From Actinacidiphila epipremni (lineage in GTDB: Bacteria; Actinomycetota; Actinomycetes; Streptomycetales; Streptomycetaceae): a stretch of DNA of 64,000 nt. Shown here one piece after another: positions 10,001 through 17,614 of this stretch (within the stretch, counting starts at the first letter, position 1; every line of letters starts with the position of its first letter). The position numbers and the translations under genes were made by a program. The notes below the pieces were generated by a model. It was not told the DNA's origin and made no database searches. It saw only the letters and a program-made list of their open reading frames with translations. Location: assembly GCF_012034175.1 (NCBI RefSeq), contig NZ_JAATEJ010000016.1:62001-126000 (forward strand). The letters run 5' to 3'.

Positions 10001-10763
10001 GGACACCGCGCTGCACGGCGACCGGCGGCGGGCCACCGCCCGGATCTTCGGTTCCAAGCCGGGTGCTTACGGCGCCGGCCTGCTGCCGCTGATCGACGCG
10101 CGCAACTGGCGCTCGGACGCCGACCTCGCGGAGGTCTACGCGGTGTGGGGCGGCTACGCCTACGGGCGCGGCCTGGACGGGCGGCCGGCCCGCGGCGACA
10201 TGGAGGCCGCCTTCCGGCGCATCCAGGTCGCGGCGAAGAACGTCGACACGCGCGAGCACGACCTGGTCGACGCCGACGACTACTTCCAGTACCACGGCGG
10301 CATGGTCGCGATGGTGCGGCACCTGACCGGCGCCTCGCCGCAGGCGTACGTCGGCGACAGCGCGCTGACCGACCAGATCCGCACCCGCACCCTCGGCGAG
10401 GAGACCCACCGGGTCTTCCGCGCCCGGGTCGTCAACCCCCGCTGGATGGCGGCGATGCGGCGGCACGGCTACAAGGGCGCCTTCGAAATGGCCGCGACGG
10501 TCGACTACTTGTTCGGCTACGACGCGACGGCCGGGGTGGTGGACGACTGGATGTACGAGCGGCTGGCGGCGGAGTACGTCTTCGACGCGGAGAACGCGGA
10601 TTTCATGCGCAAGTCCAACCCGTGGGCGCTGCGCGGCATTTCGGAGCGGCTGCTGGAGGCGGCCGACCGGGGCCTGTGGGCCGAGCCGGACCCGGCGACG
10701 CTGGCCCGGCTGCGCGAGACCTATCTCGCCCTGGAGGGCGACCTGGAGGGGGAGGAAGCATGA
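7089..10763 (+). CDS. cobN: Cobaltochelatase large subunit CobN
   Basis: 1224-aa CobN/BchH-type chelatase subunit, the substrate- and metal-binding component of ATP-dependent cobalt insertion into hydrogenobyrinic acid a,c-diamide. Typical blocks are VYCGSLRG, TAYPTKHSRVGNAVGLDTPAS, HLGKHGTMEWLPGKG, GRNFYSVDPKAIPS and SKPGAYGAGLLPLID. Full family length with no break. The ATGA junctions on both sides (with cobQ and the ChlID-like gene) indicate translational coupling. Its ATPase partner is the next gene. Confidence 0.95.
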   Translation: MTTVLLLSTADTDLLAARAATGRGGPDAARYRIANPSRVDPAADLPGLLAGADLVVVRLLGGRRAWEEGLAVIAASGVPSVLLGGESVPDAELMGLSSAPAGVVAEALRYLVEGGPDNLAELARFLSDTVLMSGEGFEPPRAMPQFGVHGGYAHDPARPTVAVLFYRAHELSGNTAFVDTLCAAVQERGANALPVYCGSLRGADPELFALLGRADVIVATVLASGGTVAADASAGGDDEAWDVGALAALDVPVLQGLCLTSSRKAWQESDAALSPMDAAMQVAIPEFDGRLVTVPFSFKETGEGDVPVYVADPERAARVAGIAVRHAALRHTPNAAKKLALVFTAYPTKHSRVGNAVGLDTPASAVRLLEALREAGYDTGEHPADGDELIHRLIAAGGHDVEWLTEEQLAAAPARVPLADYRRWFAGLDESLRASMLEHWGEPPGSLYVDGDDIVLASLRFGNVVVLIQPPRGFGENPIAIYHDPDMPPSHHYLAAYRWLDHTFGADAIVHLGKHGTMEWLPGKGLGLSAACAPDAVLGEIPLVYPFIVNDPGEGTQAKRRGHATVVDHLVPPMARADTYGDLAKLEQLLDEYALVSDLDPTKAPAIRGRIWELVRAAELHHDLHVEEQPGEDDFADFVLHVDGWLCEIKDVQIRDGLHVLGGGPVGEARVNLVLAVLRSAQVWGGAGGALPGLRAALAEHVGLVEKELLAAPGEVVAVPEALTALAAGPARTGSDAVDLLEQLARRLAEGMEQRGWAGGAAAELVREVLGADVPAVRRVLDFAAQEVVPRLARTTDEIDHVLRALRGGYVPAGPSGSPTRGLVNVLPTGRNFYSVDPKAIPSRLSWDVGSALAQSLLARHLADQGAYPKSVGLTVWGTSCMRTQGDDIAEILALLGCRPVWDDASRRVTGFEVVPAAELGRPRIDVTVRISGFFRDAFPHVVALLDDAVRAVAELDEPAGANYVRAHADEDTALHGDRRRATARIFGSKPGAYGAGLLPLIDARNWRSDADLAEVYAVWGGYAYGRGLDGRPARGDMEAAFRRIQVAAKNVDTREHDLVDADDYFQYHGGMVAMVRHLTGASPQAYVGDSALTDQIRTRTLGEETHRVFRARVVNPRWMAAMRRHGYKGAFEMAATVDYLFGYDATAGVVDDWMYERLAAEYVFDAENADFMRKSNPWALRGISERLLEAADRGLWAEPDPATLARLRETYLALEGDLEGEEA

Positions 10764-12862
10764 CGTACCCGTTCAGTGCCCTGGTGGGCCAGGACGAACT
10801 GCGGCTCGCGCTGGTGCTCAACGCGGTCTCGCCGGCGGTCGGCGGGGTGCTGGTGCGCGGCGAGAAGGGCACCGCCAAGTCCACGGCGGTGCGGGCGATG
10901 ACGGCGCTGCTCCCTGAGGTGGCGGTCGTGCCCGGCTGCCGGTTCTCCTGCGACCCGGCGGCGCCCGACGCCGGCTGCCCGGACGGGCCGCACCCGGCGG
11001 GCGCGGGCTCACGTGAACGCCCGGCGCGGCTGGTGGAGTTGCCGGTCGGCGCGGCCGAGGACCGGCTCGTCGGCGCGCTGGACATCGAGCGGGCTCTCGC
11101 GGAGGGCGTCAAGGCGTTCGAGCCGGGCCTGCTCGCGGCGGCGCACCGCGGCATCCTCTACGTCGACGAGGTCAACCTGCTGCACGACCACCTGGTCGAC
11201 CTGCTGCTGGACGCGGCGGCGATGGGCGCGAGCCATGTCGAGCGCGAGGGCGTGTCGGTGACGCATGCCGCGCGTTTCCTGCTGGTCGGCACGATGAACC
11301 CCGAAGAGGGCGAGCTGCGCCCGCAGTTGCTGGACCGCTTCGGGCTGACGGTGGAGGTCGCGGCCTCCCGGGAGACCGACGAGCGGGTGGAGGTCGTACG
11401 GCGGCGGCTGGCGTACGACGCCGATCCGGCGGGTTTCGCGGCGGGTTGGGCGGCGCAGGAGCGTGCGGTGCGTGAACGCATCGTGGCGGCACGGGCGTTG
11501 CTGCCCGAGGTGCGGCTCGGCGACGCGGCGCTGCGGCAGATCGCGGCGACCTGCGCGGCCTTCGAGGTCGACGGGATGCGCGCGGACATCGTGATGGCCC
11601 GTACGGCGGTGGCGCTCGCCGCGTGGGCGGGCCGCACGGTCGTCCTGGCCGAGGACATCCGGCAGGCGGCGCTGCTGGCCCTGCCGCACCGGCGGCGGCG
11701 CAACCCCTTCGACGCGCCGGGCCTGGACGAGGACAAGCTGGACGACACGCTGGAGCGGGCGGCGGCCGAGGCGGGCCAGGACCCGGACGCCGGCCCGGAG
11801 CCCGACCCGGACCCGGATGCGGACCCGGACGGCGACGGGGGCGGCCCCGGTGGGGGCGGCGGGCAGCCGCCGCAGGACGGGGCGGGCCCGCGGGACGCCG
11901 CCGACGCGCCCTCCCCCGCCGACGAGCCCGACGAGCCCGGCGCTCCCGCGCCCGCCCCCGCGCCCGCGCCCGCCCCGGCCTCGGGTGAGGCGCCGGGTGA
12001 GGGCGGCACCGCGCCCGGCGGCGACGCCCCCCGCGAGCAGCCCGCGGCAGCCGCCACCGAACCCTTCCGGGTCCGCCCGCTGACCGTGCCCGGCCTCGGC
12101 GAGGGCGCCGCCGGCCGCCGCTCGCGGGCCCGTACCGCCTACGGCAGGACGACCGGCGCGCGGCGCCCGCACGGCGCCCTCGGCAAGCTGCACCTCGCCG
12201 CGACGGTGCGCGCCGCCGCCCCGTACCAGAAGGCAAGGGGCCGCAGCGGGCCGGGACTTGTGGTGCGCGGCGACGATCTGCGGGAGGCGGTGCGGGAGGG
12301 CCGCGAGGGCAATCTGGTGCTCTTCGTCGTGGACGCGTCCGGCTCGATGGCGGCGCGGCAGCGCATGTCGGCGGTCAAGGGCGCGGTGCTGTCGCTGCTG
12401 CTGGACGCCTACCAGCGGCGCGACAAGGTCGGTTTGGTCACCTTCCGCGGTGCGGACGCCGGGCTCGCGCTGCCGCCGACGTCGTCGGTGGACACCGGCG
12501 CGGCACGGCTGGCGAAGCTGCCGACCGGTGGCCGCACCCCGCTCGCGGCGGGCCTGCTCAAGGCGCACGACGTGCTGCGGGTGGAGCGGCTGCGCGATCC
12601 GGCGCGCCGCGCGCTGCTGGTCGTGGTGACCGACGGCCGGGCCACCGGCGGGCCCGAGCCGGTCGCGCGGGCGGCCAGGGCAGCCCGGCTGCTGGCCGCG
12701 TCGGGGACGGCCGCGGTGGTCGTGGACTGCGAGTCGGGGCCGGTGCGGCTGGGCCTTGCGGGCGCGCTCGCCGGTGAACTCGGCGGTGTCGCCGTGACGT
12801 TGGACGAACTGCGGGCCGACACCGTGTCGGCGCTGGTCAAGGACATCCGGAGGGCCGCGTAA
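10760..12862 (+). CDS. Chelatase AAA+/vWA fusion subunit (ChlI-ChlD/BchD-like)
   Basis: 700-aa fusion of the two small subunits of class I metal chelatases. The N-terminal AAA+ ATPase has Walker A GEKGTAKS (34-41), Walker B ILYVDEVNLL and sensor LVGTMNPEEGELRPQ. A long acidic and proline/alanine-rich linker runs from about residues 333 to 440. The C-terminal von Willebrand A domain starts about residue 515, with MIDAS DASGS and later VTDGRAT. It powers CobN, replacing the separate CobS and CobT of proteobacteria. Starts by ATGA overlap with cobN and shares one nt with cobO. Confidence 0.92.
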   Translation: MTYPFSALVGQDELRLALVLNAVSPAVGGVLVRGEKGTAKSTAVRAMTALLPEVAVVPGCRFSCDPAAPDAGCPDGPHPAGAGSRERPARLVELPVGAAEDRLVGALDIERALAEGVKAFEPGLLAAAHRGILYVDEVNLLHDHLVDLLLDAAAMGASHVEREGVSVTHAARFLLVGTMNPEEGELRPQLLDRFGLTVEVAASRETDERVEVVRRRLAYDADPAGFAAGWAAQERAVRERIVAARALLPEVRLGDAALRQIAATCAAFEVDGMRADIVMARTAVALAAWAGRTVVLAEDIRQAALLALPHRRRRNPFDAPGLDEDKLDDTLERAAAEAGQDPDAGPEPDPDPDADPDGDGGGPGGGGGQPPQDGAGPRDAADAPSPADEPDEPGAPAPAPAPAPAPASGEAPGEGGTAPGGDAPREQPAAAATEPFRVRPLTVPGLGEGAAGRRSRARTAYGRTTGARRPHGALGKLHLAATVRAAAPYQKARGRSGPGLVVRGDDLREAVREGREGNLVLFVVDASGSMAARQRMSAVKGAVLSLLLDAYQRRDKVGLVTFRGADAGLALPPTSSVDTGAARLAKLPTGGRTPLAAGLLKAHDVLRVERLRDPARRALLVVVTDGRATGGPEPVARAARAARLLAASGTAAVVVDCESGPVRLGLAGALAGELGGVAVTLDELRADTVSALVKDIRRAA

Positions 12863-13458
12863 TGCCGCAGGGACAGCCCGCTTCCGTGCCCGACGACGGA
12901 CTGACCACGCGGCAGCGCCGCAACCGGCCGCTGACGATCGTGCACACCGGTGCCGGCAAGGGGAAGTCCACCGCCGCCTTCGGGCTCGCGCTGCGCGCCT
13001 GGAACCAGGGCTGGCCGGTGGGGGTTTTCCAGTTCGTCAAGTCCGCGAAGTGGAAGGTCGGCGAGGAGCGGGCGCTGCGGGTGCTGGGCGCCTCCGGCGA
13101 GGGCGGCACGGTGGCCTGGCACAAGATGGGCGAGGGCTGGTCGTGGGTGCAGCGCTCGCTCGACAGCAGCGAGGACGCCGCCCGCGAGGGCTGGGAGCAG
13201 GTCAAGCGGGACCTGGCCGCGCAGACCTACCGGCTGTACGTCCTCGACGAGTTCGCGTACCCGATGCACTGGGGCTGGATCGACACCGCGGAGGTCGTGG
13301 CGGTGCTGCGGGAGCGGCCCGGGACGCAGCATGTCGTCGTCACCGGGCGGAACGCGCCGCAGCAGCTGCTCGACGCGGCGGACCTCGTCACCGAGATGAG
13401 CAAGGTCAAGCACCCCATGGACAGCGGCCAGAAGGGCCAGAAGGGCATCGAGTGGTAG
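12862..13458 (+). CDS. cobO: Cob(I)yrinic acid a,c-diamide adenosyltransferase (CobO/CobA type)
   Basis: 198-aa corrinoid adenosyltransferase that transfers 5'-deoxyadenosyl from ATP to cob(I)yrinic acid a,c-diamide. The unusual P-loop TGAGKGKST is at residues 29-37. It is followed by FQFVKS, GWEQVK, YVLDEFAYPMHWGW and the VVTGRNAPQQLLDAADLVTEM region, all standard. The TAATG junction with the chelatase gene shares one base; the last 7 nt overlap cobB. Confidence 0.95.
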   Translation: MPQGQPASVPDDGLTTRQRRNRPLTIVHTGAGKGKSTAAFGLALRAWNQGWPVGVFQFVKSAKWKVGEERALRVLGASGEGGTVAWHKMGEGWSWVQRSLDSSEDAAREGWEQVKRDLAAQTYRLYVLDEFAYPMHWGWIDTAEVVAVLRERPGTQHVVVTGRNAPQQLLDAADLVTEMSKVKHPMDSGQKGQKGIEW

Positions 13459-14837
13459 CCCGGCTCGTCGTCGCCGCGCCGGCCTCCGGCAGCGGGAAGA
13501 CCACCGTCGCGACCGGCCTGATGGCCGCGTTCACCGCGGGCGGCCTCGCCGTGTCCCCGCACAAGGTCGGCCCCGACTACATCGACCCCGGCTACCACGC
13601 GCTCGCCACCGGCCGCCCGGGCCGCAACCTCGACCCGTATCTGTGCGGCGAGCAGCGCGTCGTGCCGCTCTTCCTGCATGGCGCGGCCGGATGCGAACTC
13701 GCCGTCGTGGAAGGCGTGATGGGCCTGTTCGACGGCGCCGCCGGGCGCGGGGAGCAGGGTTCGACGGCGCAGGTGGCCAAGCTGCTGCGGGCGCCGGTGG
13801 TGCTCGTCGTGGACGCCTCGGCGCAGGCCCGCTCGGTGGCCGCGCTCGTCCACGGCTTCGCCTCCTTCGACCCGGGGGTGCGGCTCGCGGCGGTGGTCCT
13901 GAACAAGGTGGGCTCGGCGCGCCATGAGCGGATGCTGCGCGAGGCGCTGGAGGAGGTCGGCGTGCCGTGCGCGGGAGCGCTGCCGCGCGGCACCGCCCTG
14001 ACCGTGCCCTCGCGCCATCTGGGCCTCGTCCCGGCCGCCGAACGCGCCGCCGCCGCACGGGACTTCGTGGCCGCGGCCGGGGCGCGGGTGCGGGAGAGCT
14101 GCGACCTGGAGCTGCTGCTGGGCCTGGCGCGGGCGGCTGCGCCGCTGGGCGGTGCGGCGTGGGATCCGGCGGCGGAGGTGACCGGCGCCGCGCCGGTGGG
14201 GGCCCGGCCCGGCGCGGGCGGTGGGCCGCCGGCCGGGGCGGCGCCCGTGGTGGCCGTCGCGCGCGGGGCCGCGTTCAGTTTCCACTACGCCGAGCAGGCG
14301 GAGCTGCTGGCCGCGGCGGGCGCCGAGGTCGTCGGATATGACCCGCTGGCGGACGAGGCACTGCCCGCCGGGGCGCGCGGGCTCGTGCTCGGCGGGGGCT
14401 TTCCCGAGCTGTACGCCGCGGAGTTGGCCGCCAACGAGCCGCTGCGGCAGCAGGTCGCGGGCTTTCGCGGGCCGGTCGCCGCGGAGTGCGCCGGACTGCT
14501 CTACCTCGGCCGGGAGCTGGACGGGCACGCCATGTGCGGGCGGCTGCCCGTCGCCGGGGCGATGACGGGGCGGCTCACGCTCGGCTACCGGGAGGCCGTC
14601 GCGCTCGCCGACAGCCCGCTGGCCGCGCCCGGGACCCGGCTGCGCGGCCACGAGTTCCATCGCACCGCCGTGACCCCGGCGGCGGGCGCCGCGCCCGCGT
14701 GGGGCTTCACGCACCCCGAGCGCCGTACCGAGGGCTTCGTGGACGGCGGCGTGCACGCCTCCTACCTGCATCTGCACTGGGCCGCCGAGCCGTCGCTGGC
14801 GACCCGCTTCGTCGAGAGGTGTGCCGCATGGACCTGA
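13452..14837 (+). CDS. cobB: Hydrogenobyrinic/cobyrinic acid a,c-diamide synthase (CobB/CbiA)
   Basis: Glutamine-dependent amidase for the a and c carboxylates of the corrin ring. 461 aa. ATP-binding APASGSGKTT is at residues 9-18, followed by HKVGPDYIDPGYH and EGVMGLFDG. The C-terminal GATase domain carries the nucleophile Cys346 in AECAGLLYLG and a GHEFH segment. I chose GTG 13452, which overlaps cobO by 7 nt and puts the P-loop at the usual distance from the N terminus. The stop overlaps cobI by 10 nt. Confidence 0.93.
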   Translation: MVARLVVAAPASGSGKTTVATGLMAAFTAGGLAVSPHKVGPDYIDPGYHALATGRPGRNLDPYLCGEQRVVPLFLHGAAGCELAVVEGVMGLFDGAAGRGEQGSTAQVAKLLRAPVVLVVDASAQARSVAALVHGFASFDPGVRLAAVVLNKVGSARHERMLREALEEVGVPCAGALPRGTALTVPSRHLGLVPAAERAAAARDFVAAAGARVRESCDLELLLGLARAAAPLGGAAWDPAAEVTGAAPVGARPGAGGGPPAGAAPVVAVARGAAFSFHYAEQAELLAAAGAEVVGYDPLADEALPAGARGLVLGGGFPELYAAELAANEPLRQQVAGFRGPVAAECAGLLYLGRELDGHAMCGRLPVAGAMTGRLTLGYREAVALADSPLAAPGTRLRGHEFHRTAVTPAAGAAPAWGFTHPERRTEGFVDGGVHASYLHLHWAAEPSLATRFVERCAAWT

Positions 14838-15571
14838 CCGAGCCCCGCCTGACCGGTGTGGGGGTGGGCCCCGGCGACCCCGAGCTGGTCACCGTCAAGG
14901 GCGTGCACGCGCTGCGGGCCGCCGGGGTGGTCGTCGTGCCGGTGATGGACACCGGCGAGACCGGCCGCGCCGAGGCGACGGTGCTGCACTACGTGGAGCC
15001 GTCGCGTGTCGTCCGGGTCGTCTTCGCGCTCAACGAGCGCGCCGACCGGGCCCGCCGTGAGGCCGCGTGGGACGCGGCGGGTGCGAAGGTCGCGGACCTG
15101 CTGCGTACGCACGGCTCGGTCGCCTTCGCCACGATCGGCGACCCCAACGTCTACTCGACGTTCACCTACCTCGCCCAGACGGTGGGTGCGTCGGTGCCGG
15201 GCCTGGCGGTCGTGACCGTGCCGGGCATCACCGCGATGCAGGACCTCGCCGCCCGCAGCGGCGCCGTACTGACCGAGGGGACCGAGCCGTTGACGCTGGT
15301 GCCGGTCACGGCGGGGGCGGAGGTGCTGAAGGCCGCGCTGGAGGGGCCGGGCACGGTCGTGGCGTACAAGTTCGGCCGGCTGGCCGTGCAGGTCGCGGCG
15401 GCGCTGGCCGCGACCGGCCGCACGGAGGGCGCGGTGTGGGGCAGCGCGCTCGGGCTGCCCGGCGAGTCGATCCGGCCCGCGTCGCAACTCGCCGAGGACG
15501 GCGGGCCGTTGCCGTATCTGTCGACGCTGATCGCGCCCGCGCGGCGGGACGGCAGAGGAGGGAAGCTGTGA
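14828..15571 (+). CDS. cobI: Precorrin-2 C20-methyltransferase (CobI/CbiL)
   Basis: SAM-dependent tetrapyrrole methylase acting at C20. 247 aa, normal for the family. The N-terminal GVGVGPGDPELVTVKG motif is typical, as are FATIGDPNVYSTFTYL and the VPGITAMQDLAARS block that marks the C20 methylases. Whether its substrate is precorrin-2 or cobalt-precorrin-2 depends on when cobalt enters, which this operon leaves open. Coupled to cobB (10-nt overlap) and cobM (GTGA). Confidence 0.93.
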   Translation: MDLTEPRLTGVGVGPGDPELVTVKGVHALRAAGVVVVPVMDTGETGRAEATVLHYVEPSRVVRVVFALNERADRARREAAWDAAGAKVADLLRTHGSVAFATIGDPNVYSTFTYLAQTVGASVPGLAVVTVPGITAMQDLAARSGAVLTEGTEPLTLVPVTAGAEVLKAALEGPGTVVAYKFGRLAVQVAAALAATGRTEGAVWGSALGLPGESIRPASQLAEDGGPLPYLSTLIAPARRDGRGGKL

Positions 15572-16368
15572 GCGGGAAGGTCACGATCGTCGGAGCCGGG
15601 CCGGGCGCGGCCGATCTGCTCACCTTCCGGGCGGCCGGGGCCATCGCGGCGGCCGACATCGTCATCTGGGCGGCAAGTCTGGTGCAGGCGGCGGTGCTTG
15701 AGCATGCCAGGCCCGGCGCGGAGATCCTGGACTCGGCGGTGATGTCGCTGGAGGACGTCGTCGCCGTCTACCAGCGGGCCGCCCGCGAGGACCTGCGGGT
15801 GGCCAGGATCCACTCCGGCGACCCCGCGCTGTGGGGCGGCACGCAGGAGCAGGTGGACCGGTGCGCGCAGCTCGGCATCGAGGTGGAGATCGTGCCCGGG
15901 GTGTCGTCGTTCTCGGCCGTCGCGGCTGCGGCGGGGCGGGAGTTGACGATTCCCGAGGTCGCGCAGTCGGTGGTGCTGACCCGGCTCGGCGGCGGGAAGA
16001 CGCCGATGCCGCCCGGCGAGGAGGTGCGGGAGTTCGCGCGGCACGGCACGACGATGGCGGTCTTCCTGTCCGCCGCGCGGTCCGGGCAGCTCGCGGTGGA
16101 GCTGCTGGAGGGCGGCTACCCGGCGGACACGCCGGTGGTCGTGGCCCACCAGGTCAGCTGGCCCGAGGAGTTGCTGCTGCGCTGCACGGTCGCGACGCTG
16201 GAGGAAACGGTGAAGGCGCACCGGCTGTGGAAGCACACGCTCTTCCTCGTCGGGCCGGCGCTCGCCGCGTCCGGGACGCGCTCGCACCTCTACCACCCGG
16301 GCCACTTCCACGGCTTCCGCCGGGCCGACCCGGCGGCCCGGCGCGATCTGCGGGCGTCCCGTGGGTGA
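15568..16368 (+). CDS. cobM: Precorrin-4 C11-methyltransferase (CobM/CbiF)
   Basis: 266-aa tetrapyrrole methylase, methylating C11. N-terminal VTIVGAGPGAADLLT, then IHSGDPALWGGTQEQ, EIVPGVSSFSAVAAAAGREL and the HQVSWPEE segment near the C terminus are diagnostic of CobM/CbiF. The GTG start at 15568 follows GAGGAGGGAA and overlaps the cobI stop by 4 nt. The last 8 nt overlap cobL. Confidence 0.93.
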   Translation: MSGKVTIVGAGPGAADLLTFRAAGAIAAADIVIWAASLVQAAVLEHARPGAEILDSAVMSLEDVVAVYQRAAREDLRVARIHSGDPALWGGTQEQVDRCAQLGIEVEIVPGVSSFSAVAAAAGRELTIPEVAQSVVLTRLGGGKTPMPPGEEVREFARHGTTMAVFLSAARSGQLAVELLEGGYPADTPVVVAHQVSWPEELLLRCTVATLEETVKAHRLWKHTLFLVGPALAASGTRSHLYHPGHFHGFRRADPAARRDLRASRG

Positions 16369-17614
16369 GGGCGCGGCCGGGCTGATCACGGTGGTCGGTG
16401 CCGGTACGGGCGGCGGCGCGCCGGTCGTCGCGGACGCCGAGCTCGTGGTGGGGGCGGCACGGCATCTGGCGGCGGCGCAACTCCCTTCCGGGGTACGGCA
16501 GGTGGCGCTCGGGGCGGTCGGCCCGGCGCTGGACGTCATCGAGGAGTACGTCGCCGGTGGGCGCCGCGTCACGGTGCTGGCGTCCGGCGACCCCGGGCAC
16601 TTCGGGATCGTACGGGCGCTGGGCGCGCGGTTCGGGGCGGCGGCGCTGCGGGTGACGCCGTCGGTGGGGTCGGTCGCGGCGACGTTCGCGCGGGTCGGGC
16701 TGAGCTGGGACGACGCGGTCGTGGTGAGCGCGCACGGGCGGGAGGCCCGGACGGCGGTGAACGTGTGCCTGGCGCATCCGAAGGCCGCGGTGCTCACCGG
16801 TCCCGGCGCGGGGCCGGCGGAGCTGGGGGCGGCGCTTGTACGGGCCGGGGCGGAGCGGCTGCTCGTGGTGGCGTCGGGGCTCGGCTCCGCCGCGGAGAGC
16901 GTGCTGGCCGTCTCGCCGCGGGAGGCCGCGGGGCGGGAGTGGGGTGCGGCGGTCAACGTCGTGCTGTGCCTGCGGCCCGGGCTGCCCGTCGGGCCCGCCG
17001 TCGCGGTCGCCGGGCCGCCGGCCGCGCCCGCGGGGTGGGCGCTGCCCGAGGAGGCGTTCGCGCACCGGGACTCGATGATCAGCAAGTTCGAGGTGCGGGC
17101 GCTGGCGCTGGCGCGGCTCGGGCCGCGCACGGGTGAGCTGGTGTGGGACGTGGGGGCGGGGTCCGGGTCGGTCGCGGTGGAGTGCGCGCGGTTCGGGGCG
17201 GCGGCGGTGGCGGTCGACGCGTCGCCCGAGGCGGTGGCCCGGGTGCGGGCGAACGCCGCGTCCCACGGCGTGGACGTCCTGGCCGTGCTCGGCCGCGCGC
17301 CCGGCGTCCTGGCTGAACTGCCCACGCCGGACGCGGTGTTCGTCGGCGGGGGCGGGGCGGAGGTCGCGGCGGTCGTCGCGGCGTGCGCCCGGCGGGCGCG
17401 GCGGTCGGTCGTCGTGACCCTCGCGGCGGTGGACCGCGTGCCGGCCGTACGGTCCGCTCTCGCCGCGGCCGGTTTCACGCCGGAGGGCGTGCTGCTCCAG
17501 TCCTCCCGGCTGGCCCCGCTGCCCGGCGACGTGACCCGCCTGGCGGCGGCGAACCCGGTGTTCGTGCTCTGGGCCTGCCGGCCCGGGCCCCCCGACGAAG
17601 GAGTCCTCGCGTGA
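16361..17614 (+). CDS. cobL: Precorrin-6Y C5,15-methyltransferase, decarboxylating (CobL; CbiE-CbiT fusion)
   Basis: 417-aa bifunctional methylase. The N-terminal CbiE-like tetrapyrrole methylase has VVGAGTGG, LASGDPGHFGI and VSAHGREA. The C-terminal CbiT-like domain starts about residue 225 with HRDSMISKFEVRALALARLG and has a SAM motif DVGAGSGSVAVE. It methylates C5 and C15 and decarboxylates the C12 acetate side chain. Starts at GTG 16361 inside the end of cobM; the stop overlaps the next gene by GTGA. Confidence 0.92.
   Translation: MGEGAAGLITVVGAGTGGGAPVVADAELVVGAARHLAAAQLPSGVRQVALGAVGPALDVIEEYVAGGRRVTVLASGDPGHFGIVRALGARFGAAALRVTPSVGSVAATFARVGLSWDDAVVVSAHGREARTAVNVCLAHPKAAVLTGPGAGPAELGAALVRAGAERLLVVASGLGSAAESVLAVSPREAAGREWGAAVNVVLCLRPGLPVGPAVAVAGPPAAPAGWALPEEAFAHRDSMISKFEVRALALARLGPRTGELVWDVGAGSGSVAVECARFGAAAVAVDASPEAVARVRANAASHGVDVLAVLGRAPGVLAELPTPDAVFVGGGGAEVAAVVAACARRARRSVVVTLAAVDRVPAVRSALAAAGFTPEGVLLQSSRLAPLPGDVTRLAAANPVFVLWACRPGPPDEGVLA

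Noticed and set aside
6765..10466. Very long minus-strand open frame opposite cobN
   Set aside because: It is the antisense shadow of an undoubted 1224-aa CobN gene; GC-rich codon bias keeps the opposite frame open, and the product is low-complexity Arg/Gly/Pro/His sequence with no domain.
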